Shown here piece by piece: positions 1-9,652 of a stretch of DNA of 64,000 bases; within the stretch, counting starts at the first letter, position 1, and each line of letters starts with the position of its first letter. Under the pieces are notes generated by a model. The model searched no databases. It saw nothing but the letters and a program-made list of their open reading frames with translations, and was not told where the DNA came from. Made by a program: the position numbers and the translations under genes. This DNA comes from Flavobacterium sp. UBA7663 (GTDB taxonomy: Bacteria > Bacteroidota > Bacteroidia > Flavobacteriales > Flavobacteriaceae): positions 1 through 64,000 of the forward strand of contig NZ_DLHR01000019.1 in NCBI RefSeq assembly GCF_002483315.1, given 5' to 3'.

Positions 1-22
1 TAACCAACTGAGCTAAGGAGGA
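1..22 (-). tRNA. tRNA, 5' part only (probably tRNA-Asn)
   Basis: Read on the minus strand, bases 22 to 1 give a seven-base acceptor strand (TCCTCCT), then TA and a classic D-arm start (GCTCAGTTGGTTA). The gene runs off the left edge, so the anticodon is not visible. A tRNA beginning with U at position 1 is unusual and recalls tRNA-Asn, which is why Asn is suggested; that identity is a guess. It lies downstream of rseP on the same strand. Confidence 0.8.
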
Positions 23-94
23 AGTTATATATCTTTTAAGCGAGTGCAAATATAAACTGATTTTTTGTTATCGCAAATTATTTTATTGAAAAAA

Positions 95-1420
95 TTATAA
101 AAGTTTGTCTACTACTAATTGGTATATATCTTTTCCGAAAGTTAAAGCCATTAGTGTCAATAAGATAATCATTCCAGCCGTTTGTACATAACCTGCAGCT
201 TTGTCAGATAATTTTCTTCCGGTAATCATTTCAACTATTGTAAATAATGCGTGTCCGCCATCTAATCCTGGTATTGGTAATAAGTTCATAAATGCCAATC
301 CGATTGAGAATAAGGCTGTAAAATTCCAAATGAATTCCCAATTCCAAGTATCAGGTAAACGACGCGCAATTCCTATTGGACTTTGAACGTGTTTATAGGC
401 TTCTGTTTTTGGACGTAATATTAATTTGAACTGTTTTACATTATAAACTAATAGTGACCAAGATTCTTTTACCGCTGCAGGAACCGCTTGACCGAAAGAC
501 AATTTATTATTTACTTCGTAATCTAATTTATCTAAAGCTTTATTGATGAAACCTAGTTTTCCTTCTTTATCAACTTTAGCTTTCAACTCCACCATTTGAG
601 TTCCTCTCAAAACTGATAAAGAAATACTATCATTTTTATATTTTGAAATCCTTTCTTTAAACTCATCATAATAGGTAAAAGCACTTCCGTTTAAAGCTTT
701 GATTTTATCTCCTTTTTTTAAACCTGCTAAATCAGCTGCCGATTTTGGGACAACCGAATCTACTACGGTATTTGAAAAACGAGGCCCAACAAATTCTTTT
801 CCTTCTTTACTGATAATTTCACCTTTCATTTCATCGGTTAAAATCACATCAACTATAGAACCATTTCGTTCTACCTGAACTTTATCACCAAGCAAAACAT
901 CTAATGTCATTCGGTTAAAACTTGGTTGATGTTTACCATCTACTGAAAGAATTTTATCTCCATTTCTAAAACCTGCTTTCTGACCTACTTCGCCAAAAGC
1001 TAACCCGTTTTCTTGAATTTTTGCTGTTGAAATAAATTTTTGCCCTACAGTTGCATACATAATTGTAAAAATCAACCAAGCCAAAATTACATTCACAATA
1101 ATCCCACCTAACATAATAATCAAACGTTGCCAAGCTGGTTTAGAACGGAATTCCCAAGGTTCTGCAGGCGCATTCATTTGTTCGGCATCCATACTTTCAT
1201 CTATCATTCCTGAAAGTTTTACATAACCTCCTAATGGCAACCATCCAATTCCCCATTCTGTTTCACCGATTTTCTTTTTTACTAATGAAAAACCAGCATC
1301 CATAAACAAGTAAAATTTCTCTACTCGTACCTTAAACATCTTGGCTGTAATGTAGTGACCAAATTCGTGAAGGATTACTAAAACTGATAATATGAATAAT
1401 ATTTGTGCTACTTGAATCAT
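95..1420 (-). CDS. rseP: RseP-type site-2 protease (M50 zinc metalloprotease)
   Basis: Intramembrane zinc protease of 441 residues that in relatives cuts anti-sigma factors or leftover signal peptides within the inner membrane. The first membrane helix carries the zinc-binding HEFGH at residues 18-22. Two PDZ regions follow (roughly 115-200 and 205-285). The C-terminal membrane part has the second metal-ligand motif NLLPIPGLDGG. Length and order match RseP. The start at 1420 places HExxH at the family position. A TTG/TACTTTTG promoter lies just upstream (1443-1475). Identity is secure; the substrate here is unknown. Confidence 0.95.
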   Translation of the reverse strand: MIQVAQILFILSVLVILHEFGHYITAKMFKVRVEKFYLFMDAGFSLVKKKIGETEWGIGWLPLGGYVKLSGMIDESMDAEQMNAPAEPWEFRSKPAWQRLIIMLGGIIVNVILAWLIFTIMYATVGQKFISTAKIQENGLAFGEVGQKAGFRNGDKILSVDGKHQPSFNRMTLDVLLGDKVQVERNGSIVDVILTDEMKGEIISKEGKEFVGPRFSNTVVDSVVPKSAADLAGLKKGDKIKALNGSAFTYYDEFKERISKYKNDSISLSVLRGTQMVELKAKVDKEGKLGFINKALDKLDYEVNNKLSFGQAVPAAVKESWSLLVYNVKQFKLILRPKTEAYKHVQSPIGIARRLPDTWNWEFIWNFTALFSIGLAFMNLLPIPGLDGGHALFTIVEMITGRKLSDKAAGYVQTAGMIILLTLMALTFGKDIYQLVVDKLL

Positions 1421-1442
1421 TTTTACGCTTTTATTTAAACGA

Positions 1443-1475
1443 CAAAAGTAAGGTTTTCACCTTACTTTTCATCAA
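1443..1475 (-). promoter_or_regulatory. Putative rseP promoter
   Basis: On the minus strand there is TTG at 1475-1473, a 22-base spacer and TACTTTTG at 1450-1443, matching the Bacteroidota consensus TTG/TAnnTTTG. Transcription would start near 1436, about 15 bases before the rseP ATG. The -7 box overlaps the left stem of the hairpin at 1444-1469. Confidence 0.5.
1444..1469 (-). terminator. Hairpin after the M1 peptidase gene
   Basis: A perfect 10-base stem (AAAAGTAAGG / CCTTACTTTT) with a 6-base loop starts 21 bases beyond the M1 peptidase stop codon. The T-run is short and lies inside the stem, so termination may be weak. Confidence 0.55.
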
Positions 1476-1490
1476 TATTTTATTTTGGAG

Positions 1491-3419
1491 CTATTTTTTT
1501 ATAAAATTTTTATGAATTGCACCTTCCGAAGTAGTAATTTTCATCACATGCATTCCCGAACTTAAGTTGTCAATTCTAAAATCAGCAGTTTGATATGTTG
1601 CTAATAGTTGCCCTAAAGTATTATAAATTTCAACTTTTTCTAATTGAGTAGTAGTTGGCATCATGATATGCAATTCGTCATTTGCAGGATTTGGGTAAAC
1701 TGAAATCGCTTCTTCTAGTTCAAAACTATTGTTTGATAATGTTGTTGAATTACTGCTTGAAATAATGTGTTTGTTTGGGTCAAAAATAACACCTGTTACT
1801 AAAAACGGAACTGGTACCACAAATTGTTGTCCGTTTGAAGTATTATTCACTACCACATCATGTGTTAGACCACCAGCTCCTATTAATCTAATCTCTAAAG
1901 GCATTTCAAAGAAAGTAACACTTGGATGAGATTGTGTCTGATTAACAGTTATCCTTGCTTGTCCTGAACCCAATGTTTGAACTGTTAATGCATACGATGG
2001 ATATCCTTGCATATACACCCAATCATTAAAAAATTCATCCAAATTACTACCATGAACCGCCTCTAGATGTCCTTTTAAATCATTTGTTTGCGCATAGGCA
2101 TACGCTAAATTTGTGTCATTTAAATAATTACGAAGCGCCAAGAAAAAATTAGCATCACCCATAACCCATCGCAACATATGAGTTACCATAGAACCTTTAT
2201 TATATGACAATCTACTGCTAAAAATTCTATTCACATTTAAAGCTTCAGCATCTGTTAAGTATAGCGCTCCTCCTACTTGTGATGTAATATTTGAGATTTT
2301 TCCGTTTTTCCAAGAAACAAAAGACGCATCACCATCCAATTCTTCTACCATAATTCCTGCTGTGTATTCTGTTAAACCTTCATTCAACCAAATATCTTTC
2401 CAAGAACCACAAGTAACTTTATTTCCAAACCATTGATGACCCAACTCATGCGCTATTAAACTTCTACCCCAACTGTTCATGGAAGACATCGTAGTATGCT
2501 CCATTCCGCCGCCCCATCCAAATTGTACATGACCGTATTGTTCATTTCTGTAAGGATAAGGTCCGAATTTTTCTTCAAAAACATTCATTATTGGAACAGT
2601 AACATCAATAGCCGTTCGGTTTGTAGCTGTATTACTTTCAGGATATAAGTAATTATTTATTGGGAAAAATGGACTCTCAACTGTTCCTAAACCTGCTTGA
2701 ATATTATAAGTTGTGTAATTTGTAACATTTAACGAAATTAAATAAGCTGGGATTGGATAATTATGTCTAAAATGACGCGTTGTATTTCCTCCTGAAGTTA
2801 CAGAACTCTGCAACAAACCGTTTGAAACCCCAATGTAGGTATCTGGACAAGTGATATAAATATCAAAACTAGCTATCTTATCGTTCAAATCTTGTTTACA
2901 CGGCCACCAATCTCTTGCACCAAAAGGCTCCGAAAGTGTATAAATTACTGGAGTTCCACTATGTGTACTTCTTGTGAAACCGCCTTCTGCTTGAGGCGGT
3001 GAACCTGCATAAGTAATTTCTACTGTTGCGCTATTTCCAGTTGTTAATGTTGATGGTAAATTGATGTTTAATTCGTAATTACTTTGACTAAAAGTAAGAC
3101 TTGTACTGTTCATAGTTACCGAACTTACTGCTAAAGCTGTGGCCATGTCAAAAGTTACAACATTCATATCAGATAAAGCAGTAAAAGTAGTCTTTACCAC
3201 TCCGTTGATGTAAGGTGTACTGTTGTTTGGATTAACCGTAAATCTTAGCTCATGATACGTTACATCATAATTTTGAGTGTTAGGATTTACTCTGAGATTT
3301 TGCAAAGACGAAGCTGATTTCATTTCGGCTTCTACCATTCTTTCAAATTCGTTATTATCCGTTTGGGCAAAACTGATAAAACCAAATAAGATTAAGAGAC
3401 CTAAGGTAATTTTTTTCAT
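1491..3419 (-). CDS. Secreted M1-family aminopeptidase with T9SS sorting domain
   Basis: Zinc aminopeptidase of 642 residues. A signal peptide (about residues 1-18) is followed by the M1 N-terminal beta domain, a substrate-binding motif GGMEH in place of the usual GAMEN, and the zinc site HELGH near residues 323-327 with the third ligand in WLNEGLTEY. The last 75 residues or so begin with VYPNPANDE and end in a basic stretch, which is a type A T9SS C-terminal signal, so the enzyme is probably exported to the cell surface or medium. It likely releases amino acids from peptides for nutrition. It is monocistronic and divergent from serS. M1 family is certain; specificity is not. Confidence 0.93.
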   Translation of the reverse strand: MKKITLGLLILFGFISFAQTDNNEFERMVEAEMKSASSLQNLRVNPNTQNYDVTYHELRFTVNPNNSTPYINGVVKTTFTALSDMNVVTFDMATALAVSSVTMNSTSLTFSQSNYELNINLPSTLTTGNSATVEITYAGSPPQAEGGFTRSTHSGTPVIYTLSEPFGARDWWPCKQDLNDKIASFDIYITCPDTYIGVSNGLLQSSVTSGGNTTRHFRHNYPIPAYLISLNVTNYTTYNIQAGLGTVESPFFPINNYLYPESNTATNRTAIDVTVPIMNVFEEKFGPYPYRNEQYGHVQFGWGGGMEHTTMSSMNSWGRSLIAHELGHQWFGNKVTCGSWKDIWLNEGLTEYTAGIMVEELDGDASFVSWKNGKISNITSQVGGALYLTDAEALNVNRIFSSRLSYNKGSMVTHMLRWVMGDANFFLALRNYLNDTNLAYAYAQTNDLKGHLEAVHGSNLDEFFNDWVYMQGYPSYALTVQTLGSGQARITVNQTQSHPSVTFFEMPLEIRLIGAGGLTHDVVVNNTSNGQQFVVPVPFLVTGVIFDPNKHIISSSNSTTLSNNSFELEEAISVYPNPANDELHIMMPTTTQLEKVEIYNTLGQLLATYQTADFRIDNLSSGMHVMKITTSEGAIHKNFIKK

Positions 3420-3632
3420 TTTGTGTAGGTTAAAAGATTTTTGGGGAACTTTTAAGTAATTTAATTTTATTAAAACATAACAGAATTAAGCTTAAAATTA
3501 TCAATTTACATAAAAATTAAGCGAATATACAATAATATCTTTATTTTAATAAAGCTTTTTGTAAGAATTTAATCAATTCGCAAAAACACTTAAGTGAAAT
3601 CGTTTTTTATGCATTATATGAATCCAATTTCT

Positions 3633-3640
3633 TAAATTTG
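3633..3640 (+). promoter_or_regulatory. Putative serS promoter -7 box
   Basis: TAAATTTG fits TAnnTTTG exactly and sits 22 bases before the serS ATG. No clear -33 TTG is visible at the right distance, so this is only a partial match. The rest of the 243-base divergent gap (3420-3662) shows no other feature. Confidence 0.45.
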
Positions 3641-3662
3641 CAACCTTAAAATCCTATATATT

Positions 3663-4934
3663 ATGTTACAGATAGCGTACATTAGAGAAAACAAAGACGA
3701 AGTAGTAAAACGATTAGCTAAGAAAAACTTAGATGCTAAAAATGCAGTTGAAGAAGTAATTGCATTAGACGAAAAAAGAAGAGCAACTCAAGCAGAATTA
3801 GATACTATCAAATCCGAGTCGAATAAGCTATCCAAAGATATTGGTGATTTAATGAAAAGTGGCGAAAAAGCGAAAGCCGAAATCTTAAAAGAAAAATCAG
3901 TTCAACTTCGTGAAAAAGACAAAGAACTTACCGAAGTATTGAATACGTTTGCCTCAAAATTACAAGAAGAATTATACAAATTACCTAATTTACCAGCTGA
4001 CATTGTTCCGGAAGGAAAAACTCCTGAAGAAAACCTAAACGTTTTTCAAGAAGGCGACATTCCAAAATTACACGAAGGCGCTTTGCCTCACTGGGAATTA
4101 GCAAAAAAATACGATTTAATTGATTTCGAATTAGGTGTTAAAATCACTGGAGCAGGTTTTCCAGTTTACAAAGGAAAATGTGCTAAATTACAACGTGCTT
4201 TAATCACGTATTTCTTAGATAAAAATACCGATGCAGGTTACTTAGAATACCAAGTGCCTCATTTAGTAAACGAAGCTTCTGGCTTTGGAACAGGACAATT
4301 ACCGGATAAAGAAGGTCAAATGTACCACGTAGGTGTTGATGATTTGTATTTAATTCCAACAGCTGAAGTTCCAGTGACCAATATCTTTAGAGATGTTTTA
4401 TTAAACGAAAATGATTTACCAGTTCTTTGTACAGGATATACGCCTTGTTTCCGTCGTGAAGCAGGTTCGTATGGTGCTCACGTTCGTGGATTAAATCGTT
4501 TACACCAATTTGACAAAGTAGAAATCGTTCGCATTGAGCATCCAGATAATTCATACCAAGCATTAGACGGAATGGTAGAACACGTGAAAGAAATTTTACA
4601 AGAATTAAAATTACCATACAGAATTCTAAGATTATGTGGTGGCGATATGAGTTTTGCTTCTGCTTTAACCTATGATTTTGAAGTGTATTCAACTGCACAA
4701 GAGCGTTGGTTAGAGATTAGTTCGGTTTCTAATTTTGAAACGTTCCAAGCGAATCGTTTAAAATTACGTTTCAAAGACAAAGAAGGTAAAAACCAATTGG
4801 CACACACGTTGAACGGAAGTTCGTTGGCGTTACCAAGAGTATTAGCTGGAATTTTAGAAAACTACCAAACGCCTGAAGGCATCGTAGTTCCTGAAGTTTT
4901 AAGAAAATATACTGGATTCGATATTATCAACTAA
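3663..4934 (+). CDS. serS: Seryl-tRNA synthetase
   Basis: Class II synthetase of 423 residues that charges tRNA-Ser (and tRNA-Sec where present) with serine in the cytoplasm. An N-terminal coiled-coil tRNA-binding arm (about residues 25-110, rich in Lys/Glu) precedes the catalytic core. Motif 2 is seen as FRREAGSYGAHVRGLNRLHQF-like sequence near residue 260, and motif 3 as NGSSLALPR near residue 384. Length is normal. The hairpin at 4951-4998 follows 16 bases after the stop. Confidence 0.98.
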   Translation: MLQIAYIRENKDEVVKRLAKKNLDAKNAVEEVIALDEKRRATQAELDTIKSESNKLSKDIGDLMKSGEKAKAEILKEKSVQLREKDKELTEVLNTFASKLQEELYKLPNLPADIVPEGKTPEENLNVFQEGDIPKLHEGALPHWELAKKYDLIDFELGVKITGAGFPVYKGKCAKLQRALITYFLDKNTDAGYLEYQVPHLVNEASGFGTGQLPDKEGQMYHVGVDDLYLIPTAEVPVTNIFRDVLLNENDLPVLCTGYTPCFRREAGSYGAHVRGLNRLHQFDKVEIVRIEHPDNSYQALDGMVEHVKEILQELKLPYRILRLCGGDMSFASALTYDFEVYSTAQERWLEISSVSNFETFQANRLKLRFKDKEGKNQLAHTLNGSSLALPRVLAGILENYQTPEGIVVPEVLRKYTGFDIIN

Positions 4935-4950
4935 ACGTTAATCTTTATAA

Positions 4951-4998
4951 AATAATGTACTAATTTGACGCTAAAAAGTGTTACTTTAGTACATTATT
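4951..4998 (+). terminator. Hairpin between serS and the TPR gene
   Basis: A perfect 12-base A/T-rich stem (AATAATGTACTA / TAGTACATTATT) encloses a 24-base loop and is followed by a T-rich stretch. It ends 10 bases before the next ATG, so it may terminate serS transcription or shape the leader of the next gene. The long loop makes it an atypical terminator. Confidence 0.45.
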
Positions 4999-5008
4999 TG
5001 TTTTATTT

Positions 5009-6790
5009 ATGTTGCAAAAAATTGCTTTTTTCATACTTTTTTTGTCATCGTTTTGGGTTTCGGCACAGAACGAGCAATTGGCTATGGACTATTTTGAAAA
5101 AGGCGAATTTCAAAAAGCACTGACTTTATTTGAGGAAATTTCAACCAAACAACCTTCGAATTATTTCTTCTTTCAGAGAGTAATTGATTGCTATCAACAG
5201 TTGCAACAATACGATAAAGCGGAAAACGCAATCACGAAAAGAAAAGACAAATACAATCAGCCTTTGTTGTATATTGAATTGGGTTACAATTACCAACTTC
5301 AAAAAAACACCGAAAAAGCGGATAAGAATTACGAATTAGCCATTCAAGAAGTTGAAAAAGAGCCAAATTACGCATATCAAGTTGCTAATTCCTTTGAGAA
5401 AAAAGTATTATTGACTTGGGCTTTAAAAGCTTATGAAACCGCACAAAAGAAAAATCCTAATCTAAATTTCGATTATCAAACCGCCATGGTTCAAGGGCAA
5501 TTAGGTAATTTAGAAGTGATGCTGAATAAATTATTGGATTACGGATTCAATACTCCAGAAGGAACTCCAATGGTTCAAAACCAATTGACACGTTTTTTAA
5601 TGGATGATTCTGATAGTTCATTCGCGGCTACTATTCGAAAAAACTTATTGCTTAGAACGCAAAAATCGCAAGATGTGTATTGGAACCAATTCTTGAGTTG
5701 GTTTTTCGTTCAACAAAAAGAATACGGAAAAGCCTTTATTCAAGAGAAAGCGGTTTATAAACGAAATCCTGAAAGCTTTTACAACATTGTCACTTTGGGA
5801 AGTATGGCAATGGAAGAAAAACAATTTGATGATGCGAAAGTTATTTTAGAATTTGTTTTGGAAAACACTCAGGATTTGGATTTACAAATGAAAGCGCATC
5901 ATTTTTTACTTTCGATGGAAATGGAATCGGCTACTTCAAAAGAGTATCCTGCTATCGATTTGAAACTTCAGGAATTATTGAAAAAATACGGTATTAGTCC
6001 ATATTCATTAGACTTGCAAATTCTTTCGGCTCATTTCAAAACGTTTTATCTGAACCAATCAAAATTAGGAATTGAACTTTTACAAAACACATTAAAATTA
6101 CCATTAAACTTGCGAGATCAATCAAAAGTAAAAATGGAATTGGCTGATATTATGGTGTATGATGAAAAATTCAATCAAGCCATTTTATATTATGCACAAG
6201 TAGAAGACAATTTGAAAAATGATGTTTTAGCTCACGAAGCCAGCCTTAAATTAGCCAAAGCCAACTTCTACAAAAAAGATTTCGATTGGACCTTGCAACA
6301 AGTAAAAGTCTTGAAACAATCACCAAGTTTGTTAATTGCAAATGATGCTATCGAAATGTTTCTACTTATCCAAGATAATTCCGCCGAAGATAGTTTACGA
6401 GTAGCACTTCAAGCATATGCTAAAGCCGATTTACAACTGTATCAAAACAAAAATGAAGAAGCTCTGCAATCGTTCTTGACCATTTTACAAAAACACAAAG
6501 GCGAAAGTATCGAAGAAAGCACATTATTTAAAGTCGGCAAAATTTACGAAGAGAAAAAAGAGTATCTAAAAGCATTAAGTTATTACCAAAACATTTTAGA
6601 CAATCACAAAGACGGAATTTATAAAGACGAAGCCTTGTTTTTTTCAGCAGAGATTTACCGCCAATATCTATTGGATAACGAAAAAGCAAAACCGCTATAC
6701 GAAAAAATGGTTTTAGAACATCCAGACAGTTTGTATTATACCGAAAGTAGAAAACAATATCGAACTTTAAGAGGCGATACGACTATTTAG
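5009..6790 (+). CDS. Secreted or periplasmic tetratricopeptide-repeat protein
   Basis: Protein of 593 residues with a signal peptide (about 1-19, ending SAQ) and TPR-like helical repeats through most of its length, for example near residues 22-120 and again near 480-580 where FKVGKIYEEKKEYLKALSYY is a clear repeat. Families of this kind act as scaffolds in the Bacteroidota envelope; no enzymatic motif is visible. It is followed at 27 bases by the DUF4286 gene, suggesting one transcript with the rsmA-mgtE group. Specific role unknown. Confidence 0.85.
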   Translation: MLQKIAFFILFLSSFWVSAQNEQLAMDYFEKGEFQKALTLFEEISTKQPSNYFFFQRVIDCYQQLQQYDKAENAITKRKDKYNQPLLYIELGYNYQLQKNTEKADKNYELAIQEVEKEPNYAYQVANSFEKKVLLTWALKAYETAQKKNPNLNFDYQTAMVQGQLGNLEVMLNKLLDYGFNTPEGTPMVQNQLTRFLMDDSDSSFAATIRKNLLLRTQKSQDVYWNQFLSWFFVQQKEYGKAFIQEKAVYKRNPESFYNIVTLGSMAMEEKQFDDAKVILEFVLENTQDLDLQMKAHHFLLSMEMESATSKEYPAIDLKLQELLKKYGISPYSLDLQILSAHFKTFYLNQSKLGIELLQNTLKLPLNLRDQSKVKMELADIMVYDEKFNQAILYYAQVEDNLKNDVLAHEASLKLAKANFYKKDFDWTLQQVKVLKQSPSLLIANDAIEMFLLIQDNSAEDSLRVALQAYAKADLQLYQNKNEEALQSFLTILQKHKGESIEESTLFKVGKIYEEKKEYLKALSYYQNILDNHKDGIYKDEALFFSAEIYRQYLLDNEKAKPLYEKMVLEHPDSLYYTESRKQYRTLRGDTTI

Positions 6791-6817
6791 AAAAAAAGAA
6801 ACGATTAAACAAGAATA

Positions 6818-7144
6818 ATGATTATATATAACGTAACAGTAAACGTAGACGAAAGCATTCACCACGATTGGTTAAAATGGATGCAAAACAAACATATTAA
6901 CGATGTTTTAGCAACAGGTTTATTTACTAATGCTAAAATGGTTCGAGTTGTGGTGGAAGAAGAAATGGGAGGTGTAACTTATGCCGTACAATATTTCACT
7001 GATTCAAGAGCAAAGTTAGAAGATTATTACCAAAATCACGCACCGAGATTACGTCAAGAAGGGCTTCATCTTTTTGCAGATAAAATGTTAGCTTTTAGAA
7101 CTGAGTTGGAAGTAATGGGTGAATTCTACGGAGAAACCAACTAA
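6818..7144 (+). CDS. DUF4286 family protein
   Basis: Small cytoplasmic protein of 108 residues that starts MIIYNVTVNVDES and continues with a predicted ferredoxin-like alpha/beta pattern, as in the DUF4286 family common in Flavobacteriia. It has no signal peptide or metal site. Function is not known. Close spacing to its neighbours (27 bases upstream, 8 downstream) suggests it belongs to the rsmA-mgtE transcript. Confidence 0.85.
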   Translation: MIIYNVTVNVDESIHHDWLKWMQNKHINDVLATGLFTNAKMVRVVVEEEMGGVTYAVQYFTDSRAKLEDYYQNHAPRLRQEGLHLFADKMLAFRTELEVMGEFYGETN

Positions 7145-7152
7145 TTTATTGA

Positions 7153-7464
7153 ATGAAAAAAAAATTATCAACACTTGAAATTATAATAAAGGGACATCTT
7201 TGGGTAAACCTTCCAATTACAATTTTAATTTGTATTGCATTTTATATTATTCATGAATTTTTCAATCAAAGCTTCAATTTTTCCTTAATTGGAGGAACTG
7301 TCATTGGATGGATTTACTGGGATTTTGCAGTGAAAAAATGGATAAAATGGGCTTTAATAAACAATGTTGATTCAGAGAAATTATACAAAATTGGGAAAAG
7401 AAATCTTCTAATTTGGTCTCGACACGATATAAAACAAGTAGCTGATAAGCTAAACAAAGAATAA
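7153..7464 (+). CDS. Small membrane protein of unknown function
   Basis: Protein of 103 residues with two likely membrane helices (about 14-34 and 41-60) and a basic C-terminal tail of about 40 residues likely in the cytoplasm. I do not recognise the family. Its TAA stop shares one base with the rsmA ATG (TAATG), so translation of rsmA is probably coupled to it. Confidence 0.75.
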   Translation: MKKKLSTLEIIIKGHLWVNLPITILICIAFYIIHEFFNQSFNFSLIGGTVIGWIYWDFAVKKWIKWALINNVDSEKLYKIGKRNLLIWSRHDIKQVADKLNKE

Positions 7465-8243
7465 TGGAAAAAGTAAGCGCAAAAAAACACTTAGGACAAC
7501 ATTTCCTAAAAGACGAAAGTATCGCAAAAGGTATTGCTGATACACTTTCGTTAGAAGGCTATTCTAAAATTTTGGAAATTGGTCCAGGAATGGGTGTTTT
7601 AACCAAATATTTATTAGACAAACCAACCGAAACCTTTGTAATTGAAATCGACAAAGAATCAGTGGAATATTTGGGTGTTCACTTTCCAAAATTAGAAAAT
7701 CATATCATCTCGAAAGATTTTTTAAAATACAATTTAAACGAGGTTTTTAATAACGAACCTTTTGCAATCATTGGAAATTTCCCGTACAATATTTCAACTC
7801 AAATTGTTTTCAAAACCTTAGAAATGCGCGACCAAATTCCAGAATTTGCTGGCATGTTTCAGAAAGAAGTTGCTCAACGTATTTGCGAGAAAAAAGGAAG
7901 TAAAGTCTACGGAATTTTATCGGTTTTAACACAAGCATTTTATGACGCGGAATACCTGTTTACGGTTCCGCCTAATGTTTTTAATCCACCACCAAAAGTA
8001 GATTCAGGTGTATTACGATTAAGAAGAAAAGCAGATTATTCATTACCATGTGATGAAAAAATGTTCTTTAGAGTAGTAAAAACTGCCTTTCAACAGAGAA
8101 GAAAAACATTGCGAAATAGTTTAAAAACGTTCAATTTTTCTGATAATTTAAAATTAGACACTATCTTTGACCTCCGTCCAGAACAACTAACGGTGGAACA
8201 ATTTATAGAAATTACCCAAAAAATAACAGCCGATGGAGTTTAA
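7464..8243 (+). CDS. rsmA: 16S rRNA dimethyladenosine transferase RsmA (KsgA)
   Basis: S-adenosylmethionine-dependent enzyme of 259 residues that dimethylates two adjacent adenosines in helix 45 of 16S rRNA during late 30S assembly. The opening KKHLGQHFL is typical. The SAM-binding glycine motif GPGMGVLT lies near residue 39, and the catalytic NFPYNIS near residue 105 (usual NLPYNIS). The C-terminal helical domain is present. The 3' end overlaps mgtE by 11 bases, a pairing seen in other Flavobacteriia. Confidence 0.97.
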   Translation: MEKVSAKKHLGQHFLKDESIAKGIADTLSLEGYSKILEIGPGMGVLTKYLLDKPTETFVIEIDKESVEYLGVHFPKLENHIISKDFLKYNLNEVFNNEPFAIIGNFPYNISTQIVFKTLEMRDQIPEFAGMFQKEVAQRICEKKGSKVYGILSVLTQAFYDAEYLFTVPPNVFNPPPKVDSGVLRLRRKADYSLPCDEKMFFRVVKTAFQQRRKTLRNSLKTFNFSDNLKLDTIFDLRPEQLTVEQFIEITQKITADGV

Positions 8244-9585
8244 AATCAGCAGAGAGTTTCTATCTGAAATAGAACAACTTATAAGTGAAAACAAGTCGCA
8301 AGAATTACTTTTGCTTCTTGAAGATATTCACTTTGCTGATATTGCCGAAATCATGGAAGAACTCGATGATTATGGCGCTGGCTATATTTTTAACACCTTA
8401 GATTCTGAAAAAACAGCTGAAATTCTTCTGGAATTAGATGAAGAAGTTCGTGAAAAAATCTTACGTAATCTTTCACCAAAAGAAATTGCAGAAGAGCTTG
8501 ATGAGTTAAGCACCGATGATGCTGCCGACATTATTGCCGAATTACCGCAACACAAAAAAGAACAGGTAATTTCGGAATTAGAAGACGTTGAACACGCCAA
8601 AGACATTGTAGATTTATTACGCTATGATGAAGATTCTGCTGGTGGTTTGATGGGAAAAGAATTAGTAAAAGTAAACGAAAACTGGAACGTTTTAACTTGC
8701 GTAAAAGAAATGCGTGCGCAAGCTGAAAATGTTTCACGAGTACATTCAATATATGTAGTGGATGATGAAGAACGCTTAAAAGGTCGTTTATCATTAAAAG
8801 ATTTATTGACAACCTCAACAAAAACGCCTATTAGCGATGTTTATATCAAAAAAGTAGATTACGTAAAAGTAGATACTAAAGATGTAGAAGTAGCGCGAAT
8901 CATGCAAAAATATGACTTGGAAGCCATTCCAGTTGTAGATGAATTAGGTCGTTTAGTTGGTCGTATTACCATTGATGATATTATTGATGTCATCAAAGAA
9001 GAGGCCGACAAAGATTACCAGTTAGCTGCTGGTATTTCGCAAGACGTTGAAGCAGATGATAGCATTTTAGAACTGACAAAAGCACGTTTGCCTTGGTTGG
9101 TTTTAGCATTATTTGGTGGATTTATATCGGTACACGTTTTAGGAATTTTTGAACCTGTTATGAAATTTCATCCCGAATTATTTTTCTTCACACCGCTAAT
9201 TGCCGCAATGGCTGGAAATGTAGGAGTTCAATCTTCTGCGATTATTGTACAAGGTTTGGCAAACAACACCATTATTGGCCCTGTTGTAGAACGATTATTA
9301 AAAGAACTTTCGTTAAGTTTACTAAACGGAATAATTCTTTCTATTATCTTATTGGCTGGTAGTTATTTCTTATTAGGCTACGAAATCCATGTTGGTTATA
9401 CGGTTTCAATTGCTTTACTTTCAGTAATTATTATGGCATCCTTAATTGGAACTTTTATTCCAATCATATTAAATAAATACGGAATTGACCCAGCATTAGC
9501 CACTGGCCCTTTTATTACTACTAGCAATGATATCCTAGGAATTTTGACTTATTTTACTATTGCTAAGATTATTTTAGGAATTTAA
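8233..9585 (+). CDS. mgtE: Magnesium transporter MgtE
   Basis: Inner-membrane Mg2+ channel of 450 residues. An N-terminal Asp/Glu-rich superhelical domain (about 10-130) is followed by two CBS domains (about 135-255) that sense cytosolic Mg2+, a connecting helix, and five membrane helices (about 285-450) with the pore-region PxxxAMAGNVGVQSSA. All parts are present and the length is normal. It starts inside the end of rsmA, so the two are translated from one message. No M-box riboswitch is visible upstream, as expected for an operon-internal gene. Confidence 0.96.
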   Translation: MEFKISREFLSEIEQLISENKSQELLLLLEDIHFADIAEIMEELDDYGAGYIFNTLDSEKTAEILLELDEEVREKILRNLSPKEIAEELDELSTDDAADIIAELPQHKKEQVISELEDVEHAKDIVDLLRYDEDSAGGLMGKELVKVNENWNVLTCVKEMRAQAENVSRVHSIYVVDDEERLKGRLSLKDLLTTSTKTPISDVYIKKVDYVKVDTKDVEVARIMQKYDLEAIPVVDELGRLVGRITIDDIIDVIKEEADKDYQLAAGISQDVEADDSILELTKARLPWLVLALFGGFISVHVLGIFEPVMKFHPELFFFTPLIAAMAGNVGVQSSAIIVQGLANNTIIGPVVERLLKELSLSLLNGIILSIILLAGSYFLLGYEIHVGYTVSIALLSVIIMASLIGTFIPIILNKYGIDPALATGPFITTSNDILGILTYFTIAKIILGI

Positions 9586-9621
9586 TTTCAATCGCTTTCC
9601 AACCTTTTTACTTTTATTTCA

Positions 9622-9652
9622 CTCTATACAATAAACACTAAAGTTTATAGAG
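9622..9652 (+). promoter_or_regulatory. Hairpin in the leader of the 9653 gene
   Basis: CTCTATA at 9622-9628 pairs with TATAGAG at 9646-9652, which touches the ATG at 9653. It would hide the region just before the start and could damp translation. It could also be chance in A/T-rich DNA. Confidence 0.3.

Noticed and set aside
8382..8821. Minus-strand open frames inside mgtE
   Set aside because: They are opposite a clearly conserved gene, have odd composition and no recognisable product.
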